The notes: generated by a model not told the origin, from the sequence alone. A stretch of DNA of 64,000 bases from PHAA01 sp963665865 (GCA_963665865.2 CAXXWF010000001.1:1922001-1986000); one strand, 5' to 3'. Positions 32,851-43,063 are shown, numbered from the stretch's first letter. Program-made: numbers and translations.

Positions 32851-35800
32851 CTAAAACAAATAGTTTAAGCGTGCCTCTAATACATAGTTCCATTGTTTAA
32901 TATTGGCGAGGAATACCTTGGCAATATCGGGATCAAACTGGGTTCCGGCGTTATTTTGTATTTCCTCAATAGCAGTATCCACACCTAAAGCTTTTCTATA
33001 AGGTCTATCACTGGTCATAGCATCATAGGCATCTGCAACGGCTATTATCCTTGCTTGCAAAGGTATATCAGTGCCTTTTAATCCCTTGGGATATCCTCTT
33101 CCATCCCATCTTTCATGATGAGCCAGGACATATTCCGCTAGTGGAGCAAATTCATTTACTGAACTCAATATACGATAGCTGGTTTCTGCATGACGTTTGA
33201 CTTCAGAAAATTGAGCATTACTCAGTGTGCCAGGTTTATCCAGTATCCGATCATCTAGTATTATTTTCCCTATATCGTGCATTAATCCTACCGTTCTAAG
33301 CTCACTAATATCCTCCCCGCTCATGTCTAAAGCCGTTCCTAAGGCTGCACATAGTTGACTTACCCGAGCCGAATGCTGTTGCTCTCTCTCATTCTTTTCA
33401 TACAAGGTTTTTATAATTACTTTTACAGTCTTATTCCGCATACTGGCACTCTCAGATAGCTTGCGTCTATACATGTAATCTTCGGCTTTCTTTAAAACAA
33501 CCTCCATTTTCTCAGAACCTTGTTGCTTGGTTTCCCAGCCAAAGGAAATGGAAATGGGGATATCGTCCTCGGTTTCGTTTAGCAGAGCCTCATTTATTCG
33601 TTTGACAATTAATCTGGCTGCTTCCGCTTCGGTTCTAGGCAATAATATGACAAATTCATCGCCGCCAAATCTAGCAATAATATCATCATCTCGACATTCC
33701 TTTGTAATGACCGCAGCCACCCTTTGCAAAAGCTTGTCCCCAGCCAAATGGCCAAAGGCATCATTCGTCAGATTCAATCCATTAATGTCACCCATAACCA
33801 CGGTTAGGGGAAGATTTCTTTCAGTATCTACCCTTATAATTTCTTCTTCAATATATCTCCTATTATAGAGTTCAGTCAGCTGATCATGGCAACTTAAATA
33901 TTCTATCTTGGCTTGTCTTTCTTTCTTCTCAGTGATATCTCTAAATATGAGCACTACTCCATTAATCTTGGCATCTTCATCTTTAATGGGTGCCGCCGTG
34001 TCTTCAATCGGTCTTTCAATACCTTCCTTGGAAACTAATATAGTATGATTGATCGACTCAATAATATTTCCGGTGTCTAATACCTTATATACTGAGTTTT
34101 CGCATCTTTCTCTGGTAAATTCATTAATGGTTTTGAATACTTCTTCGACAGGTCTGCCGGAAGCTTCATCTTGCGTCCAGCCGGTATGCCGTTCAGCTGC
34201 TTTGTTTATTGAGATTATCCTGCCATATTCGTCGGTGGTGACCACTCCATCGCCGATGGAAAGCAAAGTGGTACGCAAAAGTTCTTTTTCCAAATAGAGT
34301 TCTTCTTCTTCTTTTTTTTGCATGGTTATATCCCGAATAGATTCTATTGCCCCAATAATATTCCCCGATGTATCATACAGCTTAGAAGCCGATCCCAGTA
34401 AGTAAGCCCCTTTACTGCGAAAAGTCTTGGGTATATAGATTTCGCCTATCAGAGTATCGTTGCCCTCACGGATTAAGTCAAATTTTTTCTTTAATCTGTC
34501 ATATTCGCTGCTGGACATATTAGCAACATCGATTAAAAGCGGACGGCGTTCCCCATAAAAAGGAATGGCATAATCATAATTACTTCGGCCTATCATTTTC
34601 TCCTTCGGAATTCCCGTCATTTCTTCAATGGCCTTATTCCAAAAAATAACTTTTCCCTGTTGGTCAATTACAAATGTAGCGTCAGGTAAAAGCTCGATAA
34701 TTTGTTCCAATTGCCGGTGCTCTTCTTTTTCAGCCGCCTCCACCTGCTTACGTCTGGTAATGTCACTGTATGTGCCTATCATACGAAGGCCCCTACCTTC
34801 GTGGGTACGCTCAACAATTTTGCCCCGATCCAGTATCCATTTATATGTGCCGTCCTTACACAACAGCCTGTACTCGTTTTGATAGAATGGCATTCTGTCA
34901 TTAACATATTCTTCCATTATTTTATGGCGCAGGTTTTTATCTTCCCAATATACGAGTTTATCCCAATATTCAACAGAGCGTCCGAATTCATGGTCTTCAT
35001 ACCCAAGCATTTCCTTGCACTTATGAGAAAAAAACACTTCATTGGTCTTCATATTCCAATCCCATACTCCGTCACCGGCTCCTTCCAGTGCAAACTGCCA
35101 TCTGGCTTCACTTTCCATTAATGAATTTTCCATTTGCTTATGTTTCGTGATATCTATTCCAATTGCTTGGTAACTGACTATTTCCCCTTTACCATTGAAG
35201 ATAGCACGGTTGGTCCAACGCTGCCAGCTTTGGTTTCCATCAGGCAACATAATTGGTTGCTCGTGAGTTATTATTGGTTGGTCGATGGTGAGTGAACGGT
35301 AGTTACTGGCAACCTCCTGGCGCATGGTTGCGTCAAGCACCAAATCTAAAAAATTATGGCCTACAAGCTCATCGATACTCTTTTGACAATATTCACAACA
35401 AACCCGGTTCACGTAGGTCAATGTACCGTCCGGTAAAAAAGCGCAAACCATAGCCTCCATATCTTCCGTCAGACTGCGATATTGACTTTGGGTATGTGGC
35501 ATCTCCTCAACCAGCTTGTTGTCAGTAATGTCTATAAAAGAAATAACCAATTTTTTGTTTCCAGGTATCCTGTTTACTGAAATGTTAATATCTCTAATAT
35601 TTCCCTGGCGCGTAATGAACTTAGATTCATAATTGGCGGGAACCGTTGTCGCATCGACCCACCTTTTTTGATGATATTCTGTCATCCTCGGTAAATCATT
35701 TGCTGCAATAAATTCTGTCCACTTTTTTCTATTCTCGATTTCATGTTTTAAATAACCTGAGATTTTTACAAATTCACGATTCACTAACGATATTTCCATA

Positions 35801-35961
35801 TTTTCTTCAACAATCATCATCGCTGCACGACTGTTTTCAAAAATAGCACAGTATAAATCCTCCGATTCCATGCAAGCTTTCTCTGGTCTTAAGCGTTCGG
35901 CAGTGTCTACATCTACACATCCATTCAATTTAACAACATTGTTAATTAAATAGTTCTCCAT
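32851..35961 (-). CDS. Five-PAS GGDEF/HD-GYP cyclic-di-GMP enzyme
   Basis: 1036 residues from the ATG at 35961 (GGGGTGG five bases upstream). No membrane segment. Five PAS-type modules lie at roughly 35-150, 160-280, 285-405, 415-545 and 555-680 (with PAC ends such as ITRRKQVEA). GGDEF follows with intact FGGDEF near 767, then HD-GYP with HDIGK near 895 and HHERWDGRGYP near 950. Both activities look complete. A cytosolic multi-signal sensor; several PAS units could bind heme, flavin or ligands, not decidable here. It is downstream of the 41678-36158 signalling operon on the same strand after a 187-base gap. Confidence 0.92.
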   Translation of the reverse strand: MENYLINNVVKLNGCVDVDTAERLRPEKACMESEDLYCAIFENSRAAMMIVEENMEISLVNREFVKISGYLKHEIENRKKWTEFIAANDLPRMTEYHQKRWVDATTVPANYESKFITRQGNIRDINISVNRIPGNKKLVISFIDITDNKLVEEMPHTQSQYRSLTEDMEAMVCAFLPDGTLTYVNRVCCEYCQKSIDELVGHNFLDLVLDATMRQEVASNYRSLTIDQPIITHEQPIMLPDGNQSWQRWTNRAIFNGKGEIVSYQAIGIDITKHKQMENSLMESEARWQFALEGAGDGVWDWNMKTNEVFFSHKCKEMLGYEDHEFGRSVEYWDKLVYWEDKNLRHKIMEEYVNDRMPFYQNEYRLLCKDGTYKWILDRGKIVERTHEGRGLRMIGTYSDITRRKQVEAAEKEEHRQLEQIIELLPDATFVIDQQGKVIFWNKAIEEMTGIPKEKMIGRSNYDYAIPFYGERRPLLIDVANMSSSEYDRLKKKFDLIREGNDTLIGEIYIPKTFRSKGAYLLGSASKLYDTSGNIIGAIESIRDITMQKKEEEELYLEKELLRTTLLSIGDGVVTTDEYGRIISINKAAERHTGWTQDEASGRPVEEVFKTINEFTRERCENSVYKVLDTGNIIESINHTILVSKEGIERPIEDTAAPIKDEDAKINGVVLIFRDITEKKERQAKIEYLSCHDQLTELYNRRYIEEEIIRVDTERNLPLTVVMGDINGLNLTNDAFGHLAGDKLLQRVAAVITKECRDDDIIARFGGDEFVILLPRTEAEAARLIVKRINEALLNETEDDIPISISFGWETKQQGSEKMEVVLKKAEDYMYRRKLSESASMRNKTVKVIIKTLYEKNEREQQHSARVSQLCAALGTALDMSGEDISELRTVGLMHDIGKIILDDRILDKPGTLSNAQFSEVKRHAETSYRILSSVNEFAPLAEYVLAHHERWDGRGYPKGLKGTDIPLQARIIAVADAYDAMTSDRPYRKALGVDTAIEEIQNNAGTQFDPDIAKVFLANIKQWNYVLEARLNYLF

Positions 35962-36157
35962 AAAAGCCACCCCGTTTTAATATAACGTCGATAAAGAGAA
36001 GATTATTAAAGGCAATCCATTATTTCTTTACATTAATTTCACTTTTCGTAATTTCGATAAAATTATTGTATTTCCTTTATTTTCTTACTAGATAGTTTGT
36101 TTTTTCACAAGTCATTAATATACACCGTAATGGCATTGGAGCGTCTTGAGTGCCACT

Positions 36158-37216
36158 TTAAGAATTTGGAGCACTCATCGTACATTCATACTCTTGTGAC
36201 AACTGTATGCTGTCCAAAAATATGTCTACTACTTCAACGTCAAAGTGGGTCCCACTTCCTTTTGATATTATTTCAATTGCTTCTTTTGTACTTAACCCTT
36301 TATGGTATACCCGGTCAGATACTAAAGCATCATATACATCAGCAATAGCTAGGATTTTGGCTTCCTGCATAATTTCGCTTCCCTGTAAACCATAGGGGTA
36401 TCCACTACCGTCAACTTTTTCGTGATGTTGTATAATAATGTTGGCCACTGAATCAAGAAACCCCAACTCGCTTATAATTTCCATACTAAAAACTGGATGC
36501 TGCTTCATTGAGCCAAAATCCGTTTCACTTAATGGGCCATTTTTAAATAGTATCTTATCCCTAATCGCAATTTTTCCGATGTCATGAAATAGACTGGCAC
36601 TGGACAAATTTACTTTTTGCTGCTCAGTTAAATTTGATTTGGCGGCTATCTGCATAGCATATACTTCTACCCGCTTACTGTGCTGATAAAGTTCATTATC
36701 TTTTATTTTTACAGTTTTAAGAAGCGCATTAATAGCTCCTTTCATACTGTTATCCAACGAATAGCTCATTTGTTCAACGGTTTTTTTCCAATCCTCCTTC
36801 TCGGTAAGGAAAGAATTTAGAATTAGTTCTTTGTTTATAGAATCAGCACGATACTCAAATGCCGCTTCGACTACCTGAAGAAGTTCTTCATCATTCCATG
36901 GTTTGGCAATAAATCGGAATATCTGACCTTGATTAATCGCCGCAATTGTACTTTCCATATCAGAATAGCCGGTGATAAGAATTCTTACCACGCTGGGATA
37001 GTCTTTTCGAGCAAACTGTAAAACCTCATTACCTAGCATTTCCGGCATTCTCTGATCACAGATCAGTAAGGCAATATTGCTTTCATTCATTAATTCAATT
37101 GCTTTCTTAGGGTTGGTGGTAACCAGAACGGAATAACCATTGTACATTAAGGTTCGTCTTAAAGCTCTGAGTATAGATGCTTCATCATCTATAATAAGAA
37201 TTTTTTCCTCTTGCAA
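36158..37216 (-). CDS. Response regulator with HD-GYP phosphodiesterase domain
   Basis: 352 residues if translation starts at the TTG at 37216, which has GGGAGG eight bases upstream; the frame runs further but without a ribosome site. The receiver domain (about 5-120) has acidic pair D10/D11, phospho-acceptor Asp54 (LLICDQRMPE) and the conserved Lys in AKPWNDEE. HD-GYP follows with HDIGK near 212 and HHEKVDGSGYP near 265. It degrades cyclic-di-GMP when phosphorylated, by family. It lies 48 bases after the histidine kinase gene, its likely partner. Confidence 0.92.
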   Translation of the reverse strand: MQEEKILIIDDEASILRALRRTLMYNGYSVLVTTNPKKAIELMNESNIALLICDQRMPEMLGNEVLQFARKDYPSVVRILITGYSDMESTIAAINQGQIFRFIAKPWNDEELLQVVEAAFEYRADSINKELILNSFLTEKEDWKKTVEQMSYSLDNSMKGAINALLKTVKIKDNELYQHSKRVEVYAMQIAAKSNLTEQQKVNLSSASLFHDIGKIAIRDKILFKNGPLSETDFGSMKQHPVFSMEIISELGFLDSVANIIIQHHEKVDGSGYPYGLQGSEIMQEAKILAIADVYDALVSDRVYHKGLSTKEAIEIISKGSGTHFDVEVVDIFLDSIQLSQEYECTMSAPNS

Positions 37217-37264
37217 ATACCATTCCTCCCGTGCAAGTATAAATACTATGAGATTGTTTACCAA

Positions 37265-39463
37265 TTAGTTGTCTATTTGCTGTCCAATAAGAATATCTTG
37301 TTTGATAGGTAGTTTAATGGTAAATATAGTCCCGGAATCCATTGTACTGTTCACCAATATTTCTCCATGATGCTGATTGACTATAATATCATAGGAAACG
37401 CTCAAGCCTAAACCAGTTCCATCTCCTACCGATTTGGTCGTAAAAAATGGATTGAATATGTTTTTTAAGTTTTCATCAGTAATTCCGGTTCCATTATCTT
37501 CAATAATGCAATATACAAAATTGTCATCATTGGCAGTCGTAATTTTGATTAACCCGAGACTATCACTGTCTTTCACCTTTATGGCATGGGCGGCATTCAC
37601 AATTATATTTAATAAAACCTGGTCAACTTCGCTGCCTATGGCTACAATCTCAGGAATATCCGCAAGTTGTTGTTCCACCGTCGCATAGTACTTTATTTCG
37701 TTTTTGGCAATCAGCAGACTGTTTTCAATACCGCCGTTTAGATCATATGCCTCATAGATCATCTCTTTATCCATCCATGAAAACATTCTCAAGCTTTTAA
37801 CTATCTTACTAACCCTCTCCAAACCTTCTTTTACGTCTGCAAACAGCTCTTCGAGGTCATCAAGAACATAATTCAGTGATTTTTCTGCTTCATAAATTGA
37901 AATTTCATTTATCAAGAGAGTAATTTCTTTATCTTTTGAATTCGAAACCATTTGAATTAACTTCTGGTACATTTTTATTAAGACAGCAAAACTATTAACG
38001 TAATTCTCTAGACTAGATATGTTGCTTGAAACAAATCCCAGAGGATTGTTTATTTCATGTGCTACCCCAGCTGCCAGCTGCCCGATACCAGCTAGTTTTT
38101 CTCTCTCAATTAACTGGTTCTGGGTAGCTTTTAGTTTCTCCAAAGTTTCCTGTATTTCGCTGGTCCGGTTAGCCAGTTTTTCTTCAACTATTTTCCTTTT
38201 GACAATATCTTCATTAAGGGTTGCATTAAGGTTCTCTAATTCGATGGTTCGTTCGCTTACCCTTATTTCCAGTTCCTCATAGGCAATCTTTAGTTTATCT
38301 TCAACTACCTTTTTCTCTGCCAGGCTCTCCATGAAAGTATTAAACCATTTTACTAACTCACCTATTTCATTATTGGTTTCAACATCTAATCGTTTTAAAT
38401 CAGCATTCGGATCTCCTATTTCTTTAAATAACATAGTCATATTATTGATAGGGATTAAAACCTTCTTGGAAAGAAACCATGCGTATAATGAGATTAATAA
38501 AAAGCAAATTAGGGCCGCTCCAAAAGTATAATTTCTGATAGGCTTAGCTTTGGCGGTTAAGACGTCCATCGGGATATAACTTAATACCGTCCATCCATAG
38601 GTAGTGGAGTTACTATAAACGATAAATGTTTGTTGCCCATTCAAGGTCTTGACAAACGCTCCATTCTCACCTGACAAATTATTCAAAAATTCAGCATCTA
38701 CCTTTGAACCGATTAATGATTTGTCGGGATGAAACAATATTGATCTGTCGCTATCAACTATAATGAAGGTGCTGCCTGGATTAAAATTACTTTTAATAAA
38801 ATGTTCATAAAAGCTATCCAGGTTATAGTTTATAATTAGTAAACCAATAGGCACTTCTTTTAGGGTTTCAGGATCGATTTTATTTATCAGCTTAGTTGCG
38901 GTGATAACTTTTTGATGGGTGGAATTTTCATTGATGTTATCTTCCAAGCCTTCCCACACAATTGATTTGGACGAGTTAAGAGCATCTATATATAGTTTTG
39001 CCTTAGTGATTTGGTCAACACTTTTAAAATCCAGAGTATCTCCCACATGGTAATGGGCTCCACTGAGTGAAATTAAATCGATCGATACCAGACCTCTTAG
39101 GTTATACCCGCTTAATATGTAGCCTATTGTCGCCTGCGTGGATAGGTTTGTATAATAGTCCGTTTCGTTGGTTTCATTGCTTAAAACGTTTTTGATGCTA
39201 TCTATATTAGCTATATTCTCCATCAAACTTTCCACTTCTTGCATCAGGAGTTCCATATAGTCTTTTTGCTTGGAAATCCAAGCTTTATTGAAATCACTTA
39301 CCTCTTCTTGTACCGTTTGCTCTGATATTACATAGGAAGTTATTCCACCTATTAATAGCGGCAATATGGTAGCGAACAATAGAAACAATGCAAAAGTTAT
39401 TTTTAGACTATGATTAAATATTAGGTTGGAAAGATTAATGTTTTTTAAACGCAGTTTCTTCAT
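37265..39463 (-). CDS. Sensor histidine kinase with extracellular Cache-type domain
   Basis: 732 residues. Membrane helices at about 15-40 and 310-330 enclose a ~270-residue extracellular sensor of the double-Cache type. HAMP (about 335-390) and a long coiled coil (390-460) lead to HisKA with VAHEINNPLG (His near 470) and HATPase with NIIVNAAHA, DNGTGI, FFTTK and GTGLGLS. The ATG overlaps the stop of the upstream binding-protein gene (ATGA), so expression is coupled. The pair suggests a ligand-loaded lipoprotein reporting to the kinase. Output is probably the REC-HD-GYP and REC-HDOD proteins of the same operon. Confidence 0.92.
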   Translation of the reverse strand: MKKLRLKNINLSNLIFNHSLKITFALFLLFATILPLLIGGITSYVISEQTVQEEVSDFNKAWISKQKDYMELLMQEVESLMENIANIDSIKNVLSNETNETDYYTNLSTQATIGYILSGYNLRGLVSIDLISLSGAHYHVGDTLDFKSVDQITKAKLYIDALNSSKSIVWEGLEDNINENSTHQKVITATKLINKIDPETLKEVPIGLLIINYNLDSFYEHFIKSNFNPGSTFIIVDSDRSILFHPDKSLIGSKVDAEFLNNLSGENGAFVKTLNGQQTFIVYSNSTTYGWTVLSYIPMDVLTAKAKPIRNYTFGAALICFLLISLYAWFLSKKVLIPINNMTMLFKEIGDPNADLKRLDVETNNEIGELVKWFNTFMESLAEKKVVEDKLKIAYEELEIRVSERTIELENLNATLNEDIVKRKIVEEKLANRTSEIQETLEKLKATQNQLIEREKLAGIGQLAAGVAHEINNPLGFVSSNISSLENYVNSFAVLIKMYQKLIQMVSNSKDKEITLLINEISIYEAEKSLNYVLDDLEELFADVKEGLERVSKIVKSLRMFSWMDKEMIYEAYDLNGGIENSLLIAKNEIKYYATVEQQLADIPEIVAIGSEVDQVLLNIIVNAAHAIKVKDSDSLGLIKITTANDDNFVYCIIEDNGTGITDENLKNIFNPFFTTKSVGDGTGLGLSVSYDIIVNQHHGEILVNSTMDSGTIFTIKLPIKQDILIGQQIDN

Positions 39464-40455
39464 AATGATTCTTTAGTTATAACCTTTACATCAATGATAT
39501 GGTTCAGATTAACTGGTATCTTATTCAATTCATCCAGGGCAAATTTGATTCCCAGATATCCCTGGACATTTGGCTGTTGATCAATAGTAACCATTAATTG
39601 TCCATTTTTTATAGCTTCCTTGGCTTCATCCAGGGCATCGAAACCGGCGACCAACACATTATTTTGATTAGTGTCCTTTAGATATTTGATGGTACCTAAC
39701 GCCATCATATCATTGGCGCAGAATATGGCGCCAATATCAGGATATTTAGATAACAACCTTTTGGTAACATCATAGGATTCATCTATTTTCCAATTAGCAG
39801 TTTCGGTGATAATGGAGGTGATATTGCCATTCTCCCGAAAGGCCTTTAGGGCTCCTGTTTTTCTATCCTGGGAGTTTTGAGCCGAAGTAATCCCTTCAAT
39901 TACGGCTACCCTAGTTGGTTTGGCAATCATATCGCTAATGTATTTGGCTGATAAATAGGCACCCTGCGCATTGTCAACACTGATAAAGGGAACATTACTA
40001 AGACCCAGTTTCGCCGACAGATCACTATCAAGTTTATTATCAATGTTCACGACCACAATATTGGCATCTTGGGCCTTCTTTAAAACGGGTATCAATTCAG
40101 TGGAACCCCCCGGTGCAATAACTATTGCATCTACTTGGGCGCGAATCAATTCTTCGACAATGGCTATTTGTTGATCAATCGAGGTTTCCTGAGCGCCAGT
40201 CTTAACGATTAAATTAATACTAAACTCCTTTTCCGCCTGCCTGGCACCTTTCTCCATTTCAATAAAAAAGGGGTTGGTTAAAGTCTTCATAACCAAGGCA
40301 ATGTTTTTTTTGTCTTTAGCCGTTTCTTGGCTGGCCTGTGAGCTGATTCCAGTATTACTCTCCAGCAGTTGTGATCCGGCTTCTTTTTTACCGCATCCGC
40401 CAATTGTCAATAGCAGAGTCAGACCTACTAACAACACCAATAATCTTTTAAGCAT
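39460..40455 (-). CDS. Sugar-type periplasmic-binding-protein-like lipoprotein
   Basis: 331 residues. A lipoprotein signal peptide (MLKRLLVLLVGLTLLLTIGG, then Cys21) anchors it outside the membrane. The mature part is a ribose/galactose-type binding protein: KKNIALVMKTLTNPFFIEME, VDAIVIAPGGSTELIPVLKKA, NVPFISVDNAQGAYLSAKYI, DIGAIFCANDMMALG and VLVAGFDALDEAKEAIKNG. No ABC transporter permease or ATPase genes are near. Sitting between signalling genes, it most likely serves as a ligand sensor for the adjacent kinase. Very good ribosome site AAGGAGGG. Confidence 0.92.
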   Translation of the reverse strand: MLKRLLVLLVGLTLLLTIGGCGKKEAGSQLLESNTGISSQASQETAKDKKNIALVMKTLTNPFFIEMEKGARQAEKEFSINLIVKTGAQETSIDQQIAIVEELIRAQVDAIVIAPGGSTELIPVLKKAQDANIVVVNIDNKLDSDLSAKLGLSNVPFISVDNAQGAYLSAKYISDMIAKPTRVAVIEGITSAQNSQDRKTGALKAFRENGNITSIITETANWKIDESYDVTKRLLSKYPDIGAIFCANDMMALGTIKYLKDTNQNNVLVAGFDALDEAKEAIKNGQLMVTIDQQPNVQGYLGIKFALDELNKIPVNLNHIIDVKVITKESL

Positions 40456-40472
40456 TTATTTCCCTCCTTTTA

Positions 40473-41678
40473 TTAACTCAATTGCTTGAAACCTGATTCG
40501 TCTTTCCAGCTATGCAAAGCTTCGTTCACAAGACTTTCACATCTCTCTTGATTGAGACCCATTGAATCAAAAACTCTGTCATCCAATTTAACAAGGTTTT
40601 TTATGCCCAAATAACACCAAGCATAATAGTCAGCTAAATGTACAGCACATACCAGCTCACGGTTAACCGTCGAACTGGCTAAGGGGTCATGATGGTATAA
40701 AGAGCTTTCGACAATTGGATAAGGGATTCCCCACCACTCCAGAAGGTATCCACCGATTTCCTGATGAGTTGCGGCAAACATTTCACTTTCAGCTTCATAA
40801 ATTGCACGCCCCTGTATTGAGCATATTTTAAAAGCATTTAGGTACTTATCAGAAAAGTGTTTTTGCATTGCAACTAACCCAATGTCATGCAAAAGTCCTG
40901 CGGTCAGATAATTCACTGGCAACTTTTTTTCTAAAAACTCTTCATAGGTAAATTCCAGAATTTTAGTGGTAAGTATCGCCTGACGGGAAAAAAGCTGATT
41001 GAAATGGGCTTTTGAATTGGTAGCAACGTAGCTGAAAAGACTGGTGCTGAGCACCATATTTTTAATAACATTTATTCCTAAGTAAACAACTGCTTGCTTA
41101 ACCGAGCCAATTTTTTTATTATAAAAGGCTGAATTGATCAGCTGTAGAATCTTAGCAGAAATGGCTGGGTCTTCTTCAATAAGTTCCGCTATTTCAGCAA
41201 TGCTCCCTTCATTTTCAATGAGATTGCATAATTTTGAATAGATATCTGTCACTGCCGGAAGGTCATTAATCTTATCGATGATGTTTAATATATGTTTAGA
41301 TTCCAATCTATCTTTAAATTCAAATAAATTAGAAATTGCATCTATCAACTGGACAGGTTCCCATGGTTTCAATAAATACATTTTAGCTGAACCATCAAGT
41401 ACTGCTTTATAAATCTCCTTTTCATCGGAAAATCCGCTTAGAATAATCCTGATCGTATTGGGGTACAACCTTCGTACTTCTTTAAGAAATTTATGACCGT
41501 TCATTAGCGGCATTCTCATGTCGCTAATTACCATTTCTATAGGGATTTCAGACATTATCTGCAAGGCTTGGGTTGCGTCCTCGGCGAAAAACAACTTATA
41601 ATCAAAACTTATGAATAACCTGCGCAGTGATTTCAGAATCGATTTTTCGTCATCAGCGAAAAGAATACTGTGCATCAT
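40473..41678 (-). CDS. Response regulator with HDOD domain
   Basis: 401 residues from the ATG at 41678 (GGAGG four bases upstream; a second ATG follows directly). Receiver domain about 1-120: D9/D10, phospho-acceptor Asp53 (MVISDMRMPL) and the conserved Lys in LLKPWEP. HDOD domain about 145-345: LPAVTDIYSKLCNLIEN, DPAISAKILQLINSAFY, SVKQAVVYLGINVIKNMV and a residual HDIGLVAM metal-site motif. HDOD proteins are regulatory relatives of HD domains without clear enzymatic activity. First gene of the four-gene signalling operon, 17 bases before the binding protein. Confidence 0.9.
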   Translation of the reverse strand: MMHSILFADDEKSILKSLRRLFISFDYKLFFAEDATQALQIMSEIPIEMVISDMRMPLMNGHKFLKEVRRLYPNTIRIILSGFSDEKEIYKAVLDGSAKMYLLKPWEPVQLIDAISNLFEFKDRLESKHILNIIDKINDLPAVTDIYSKLCNLIENEGSIAEIAELIEEDPAISAKILQLINSAFYNKKIGSVKQAVVYLGINVIKNMVLSTSLFSYVATNSKAHFNQLFSRQAILTTKILEFTYEEFLEKKLPVNYLTAGLLHDIGLVAMQKHFSDKYLNAFKICSIQGRAIYEAESEMFAATHQEIGGYLLEWWGIPYPIVESSLYHHDPLASSTVNRELVCAVHLADYYAWCYLGIKNLVKLDDRVFDSMGLNQERCESLVNEALHSWKDESGFKQLS

Positions 41679-41823
41679 AATGTCCTCCGCAACATCCATA
41701 TGATTCCAATGCTGTAATTGGTAGTGAAACACTATAACGTGAGTATTAAGAAACATTTATTCTAATCTATTTATCGGTTATTAACTTATTTAATTTATCT
41801 ATAATTTCGTAAAACTTACCCAA

Positions 41824-41856
41824 AAATTAATCCCTCAAGCCATCAGTCTGAGGGAT
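41824..41856 (-). terminator. Intrinsic terminator
   Basis: Minus strand ATCCCTCA-GACTGATGGCT-TGAGGGAT followed by TAATTTTTG. It would stop transcription from the acetyltransferase side before the signalling operon. Confidence 0.7.
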
Positions 41857-41883
41857 CTAAAAAGTACTATTACGTTTCGCACA

Positions 41884-42122
41884 AACAAGGGGGCAATTCT
41901 CTTATTTGGTCCAACGTTTATTTTCACCAAACAATAGAACCGTCCGAAATCACTGAAAAAGCCTCTTAAATATGTCATGCTGAGCGTTAGCGAAGCATCT
42001 TGCAATCATATAAATGCGAATTATACATTATTGCTGATAAGATCCTTCGTCGCCTTCGGCTCCTCAGGATGACAAAACATGTACTTTTTCAGTGGTCTCA
42101 AACCGTCTCCTTGTTTGCCCCT
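41884..42122. repeat. Nested palindromic (MITE-like) repeat element
   Basis: Three layers share one centre. Core: TGTCATGCTGAG (41973) facing CTCAGGATGACA (ending 42074), with GCGAAGCATCTT/AAGATCCTTCG inside, a pattern widespread in clostridial intergenic DNA. Middle: CACTGAAAAAG (41951-41961) against CTTTTTCAGTG (42084-42094). Outer: AACAAGGGGGC and AGAACCGTCC on the left facing AAACCGTCTCCTTGTTTGCCCC on the right. It looks like elements inserted within one another. Confidence 0.75.
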
Positions 42123-42129
42123 TTATCTC

Positions 42130-43017
42130 CTAATCAAAAGCAATGCCCAAATATCCCAGATCCTCAGCCATTACCTTCAGATTAGTCTCCTCAAGCGCCT
42201 TGATCATGCCGAAAGAACGCTGGATACCTTGCAGTTGCTGTCCTAAGAATGCGGGTGTGCGCAAAACATATTCTTGTGCCGGGAATAATTGGACTATTTG
42301 TTTGATTGCCACCGAGATAAGTTGATCAGGAATAAGTAGTTCTTTAATGAATATTTTGTCTGAATTCAATCTTTCCATTGCGACACAACCCTGCGTTTCA
42401 TCAATTTCTAGGCTGTATATATCAGCGCCGGACATTTGTGAGAGCTGTTGCTGATAGGCAATATCGTCATTTGTGTAGGCAACATGAAGCCTGCCCCCAA
42501 GCTGTTTATTTCTCCTCTGATTATAGTATTCGGGGCTAATCTTGGATATAATGCAATGGCTTTTTTCACAGGTTTCTAGGCTTTCGATCATCTCCTGGGT
42601 GAATAAAACCTCGCGAATAAAAAAAGCATCCTTATACCCTTGTTGGCGATAAAAGTCAAAAAGTTGCTTATCGGATGGAACAAGTACAGAGTATGTTTTC
42701 TCATTTTCCTTTAAATATCGGTTAGTAAAGTCCATTAACTGGGTAGCAATCCCTCTGTTCTGATATTTTGGATGGGTGGCGATGGCGTAAAGCATAGTAG
42801 AATTGAAGATATGTTGGGTGGAGGATGCTATCTTGATAGGCAGCATTGTAAGCATCGAAACAATCTCTTGGTCTGCAAGCAACAACACAGTTTCAGTTTC
42901 TTTGTAGCGATTCGCATAGTAAAAGTCTATATAGCGATCACTATCCCCAAAGCAGAGCTTCCAAATTTCTTTCTGTCGAACCGTTTCGCCTTGTTGGGCC
43001 AGTCTGACTTCTACCAT
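42130..43017 (-). CDS. GNAT acetyltransferase with C-terminal extension
   Basis: 295 residues. The N-terminal GNAT domain has YAIATHPKYQNRGIATQLM (acetyl-CoA loop, about 75-95) and FYRQQGYKDAFF. The C-terminal ~150 residues form a second domain like that of Eis-type or two-domain clostridial acetyltransferases, with no catalytic motif seen. The substrate is unknown. A GGGAGGG site lies 13 bases before the ATG. It follows the DUF2156 gene by 46 bases on the same strand; the two are probably co-transcribed. Confidence 0.85.
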   Translation of the reverse strand: MVEVRLAQQGETVRQKEIWKLCFGDSDRYIDFYYANRYKETETVLLLADQEIVSMLTMLPIKIASSTQHIFNSTMLYAIATHPKYQNRGIATQLMDFTNRYLKENEKTYSVLVPSDKQLFDFYRQQGYKDAFFIREVLFTQEMIESLETCEKSHCIISKISPEYYNQRRNKQLGGRLHVAYTNDDIAYQQQLSQMSGADIYSLEIDETQGCVAMERLNSDKIFIKELLIPDQLISVAIKQIVQLFPAQEYVLRTPAFLGQQLQGIQRSFGMIKALEETNLKVMAEDLGYLGIAFD

Positions 43018-43063
43018 CTCAATTCACTTACCCTCCCTGCAAGGGAACCCTATTTCGAACTTA

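Larger units (their letters stand above)
41679..42129. other. Intergenic region dominated by nested repeats
   Basis: No gene. A minus-strand terminator (41824-41856) and a nested palindromic element (41884-42122) fill most of it. The promoter of the signalling operon should lie in 41690-41800. Confidence 0.6.
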
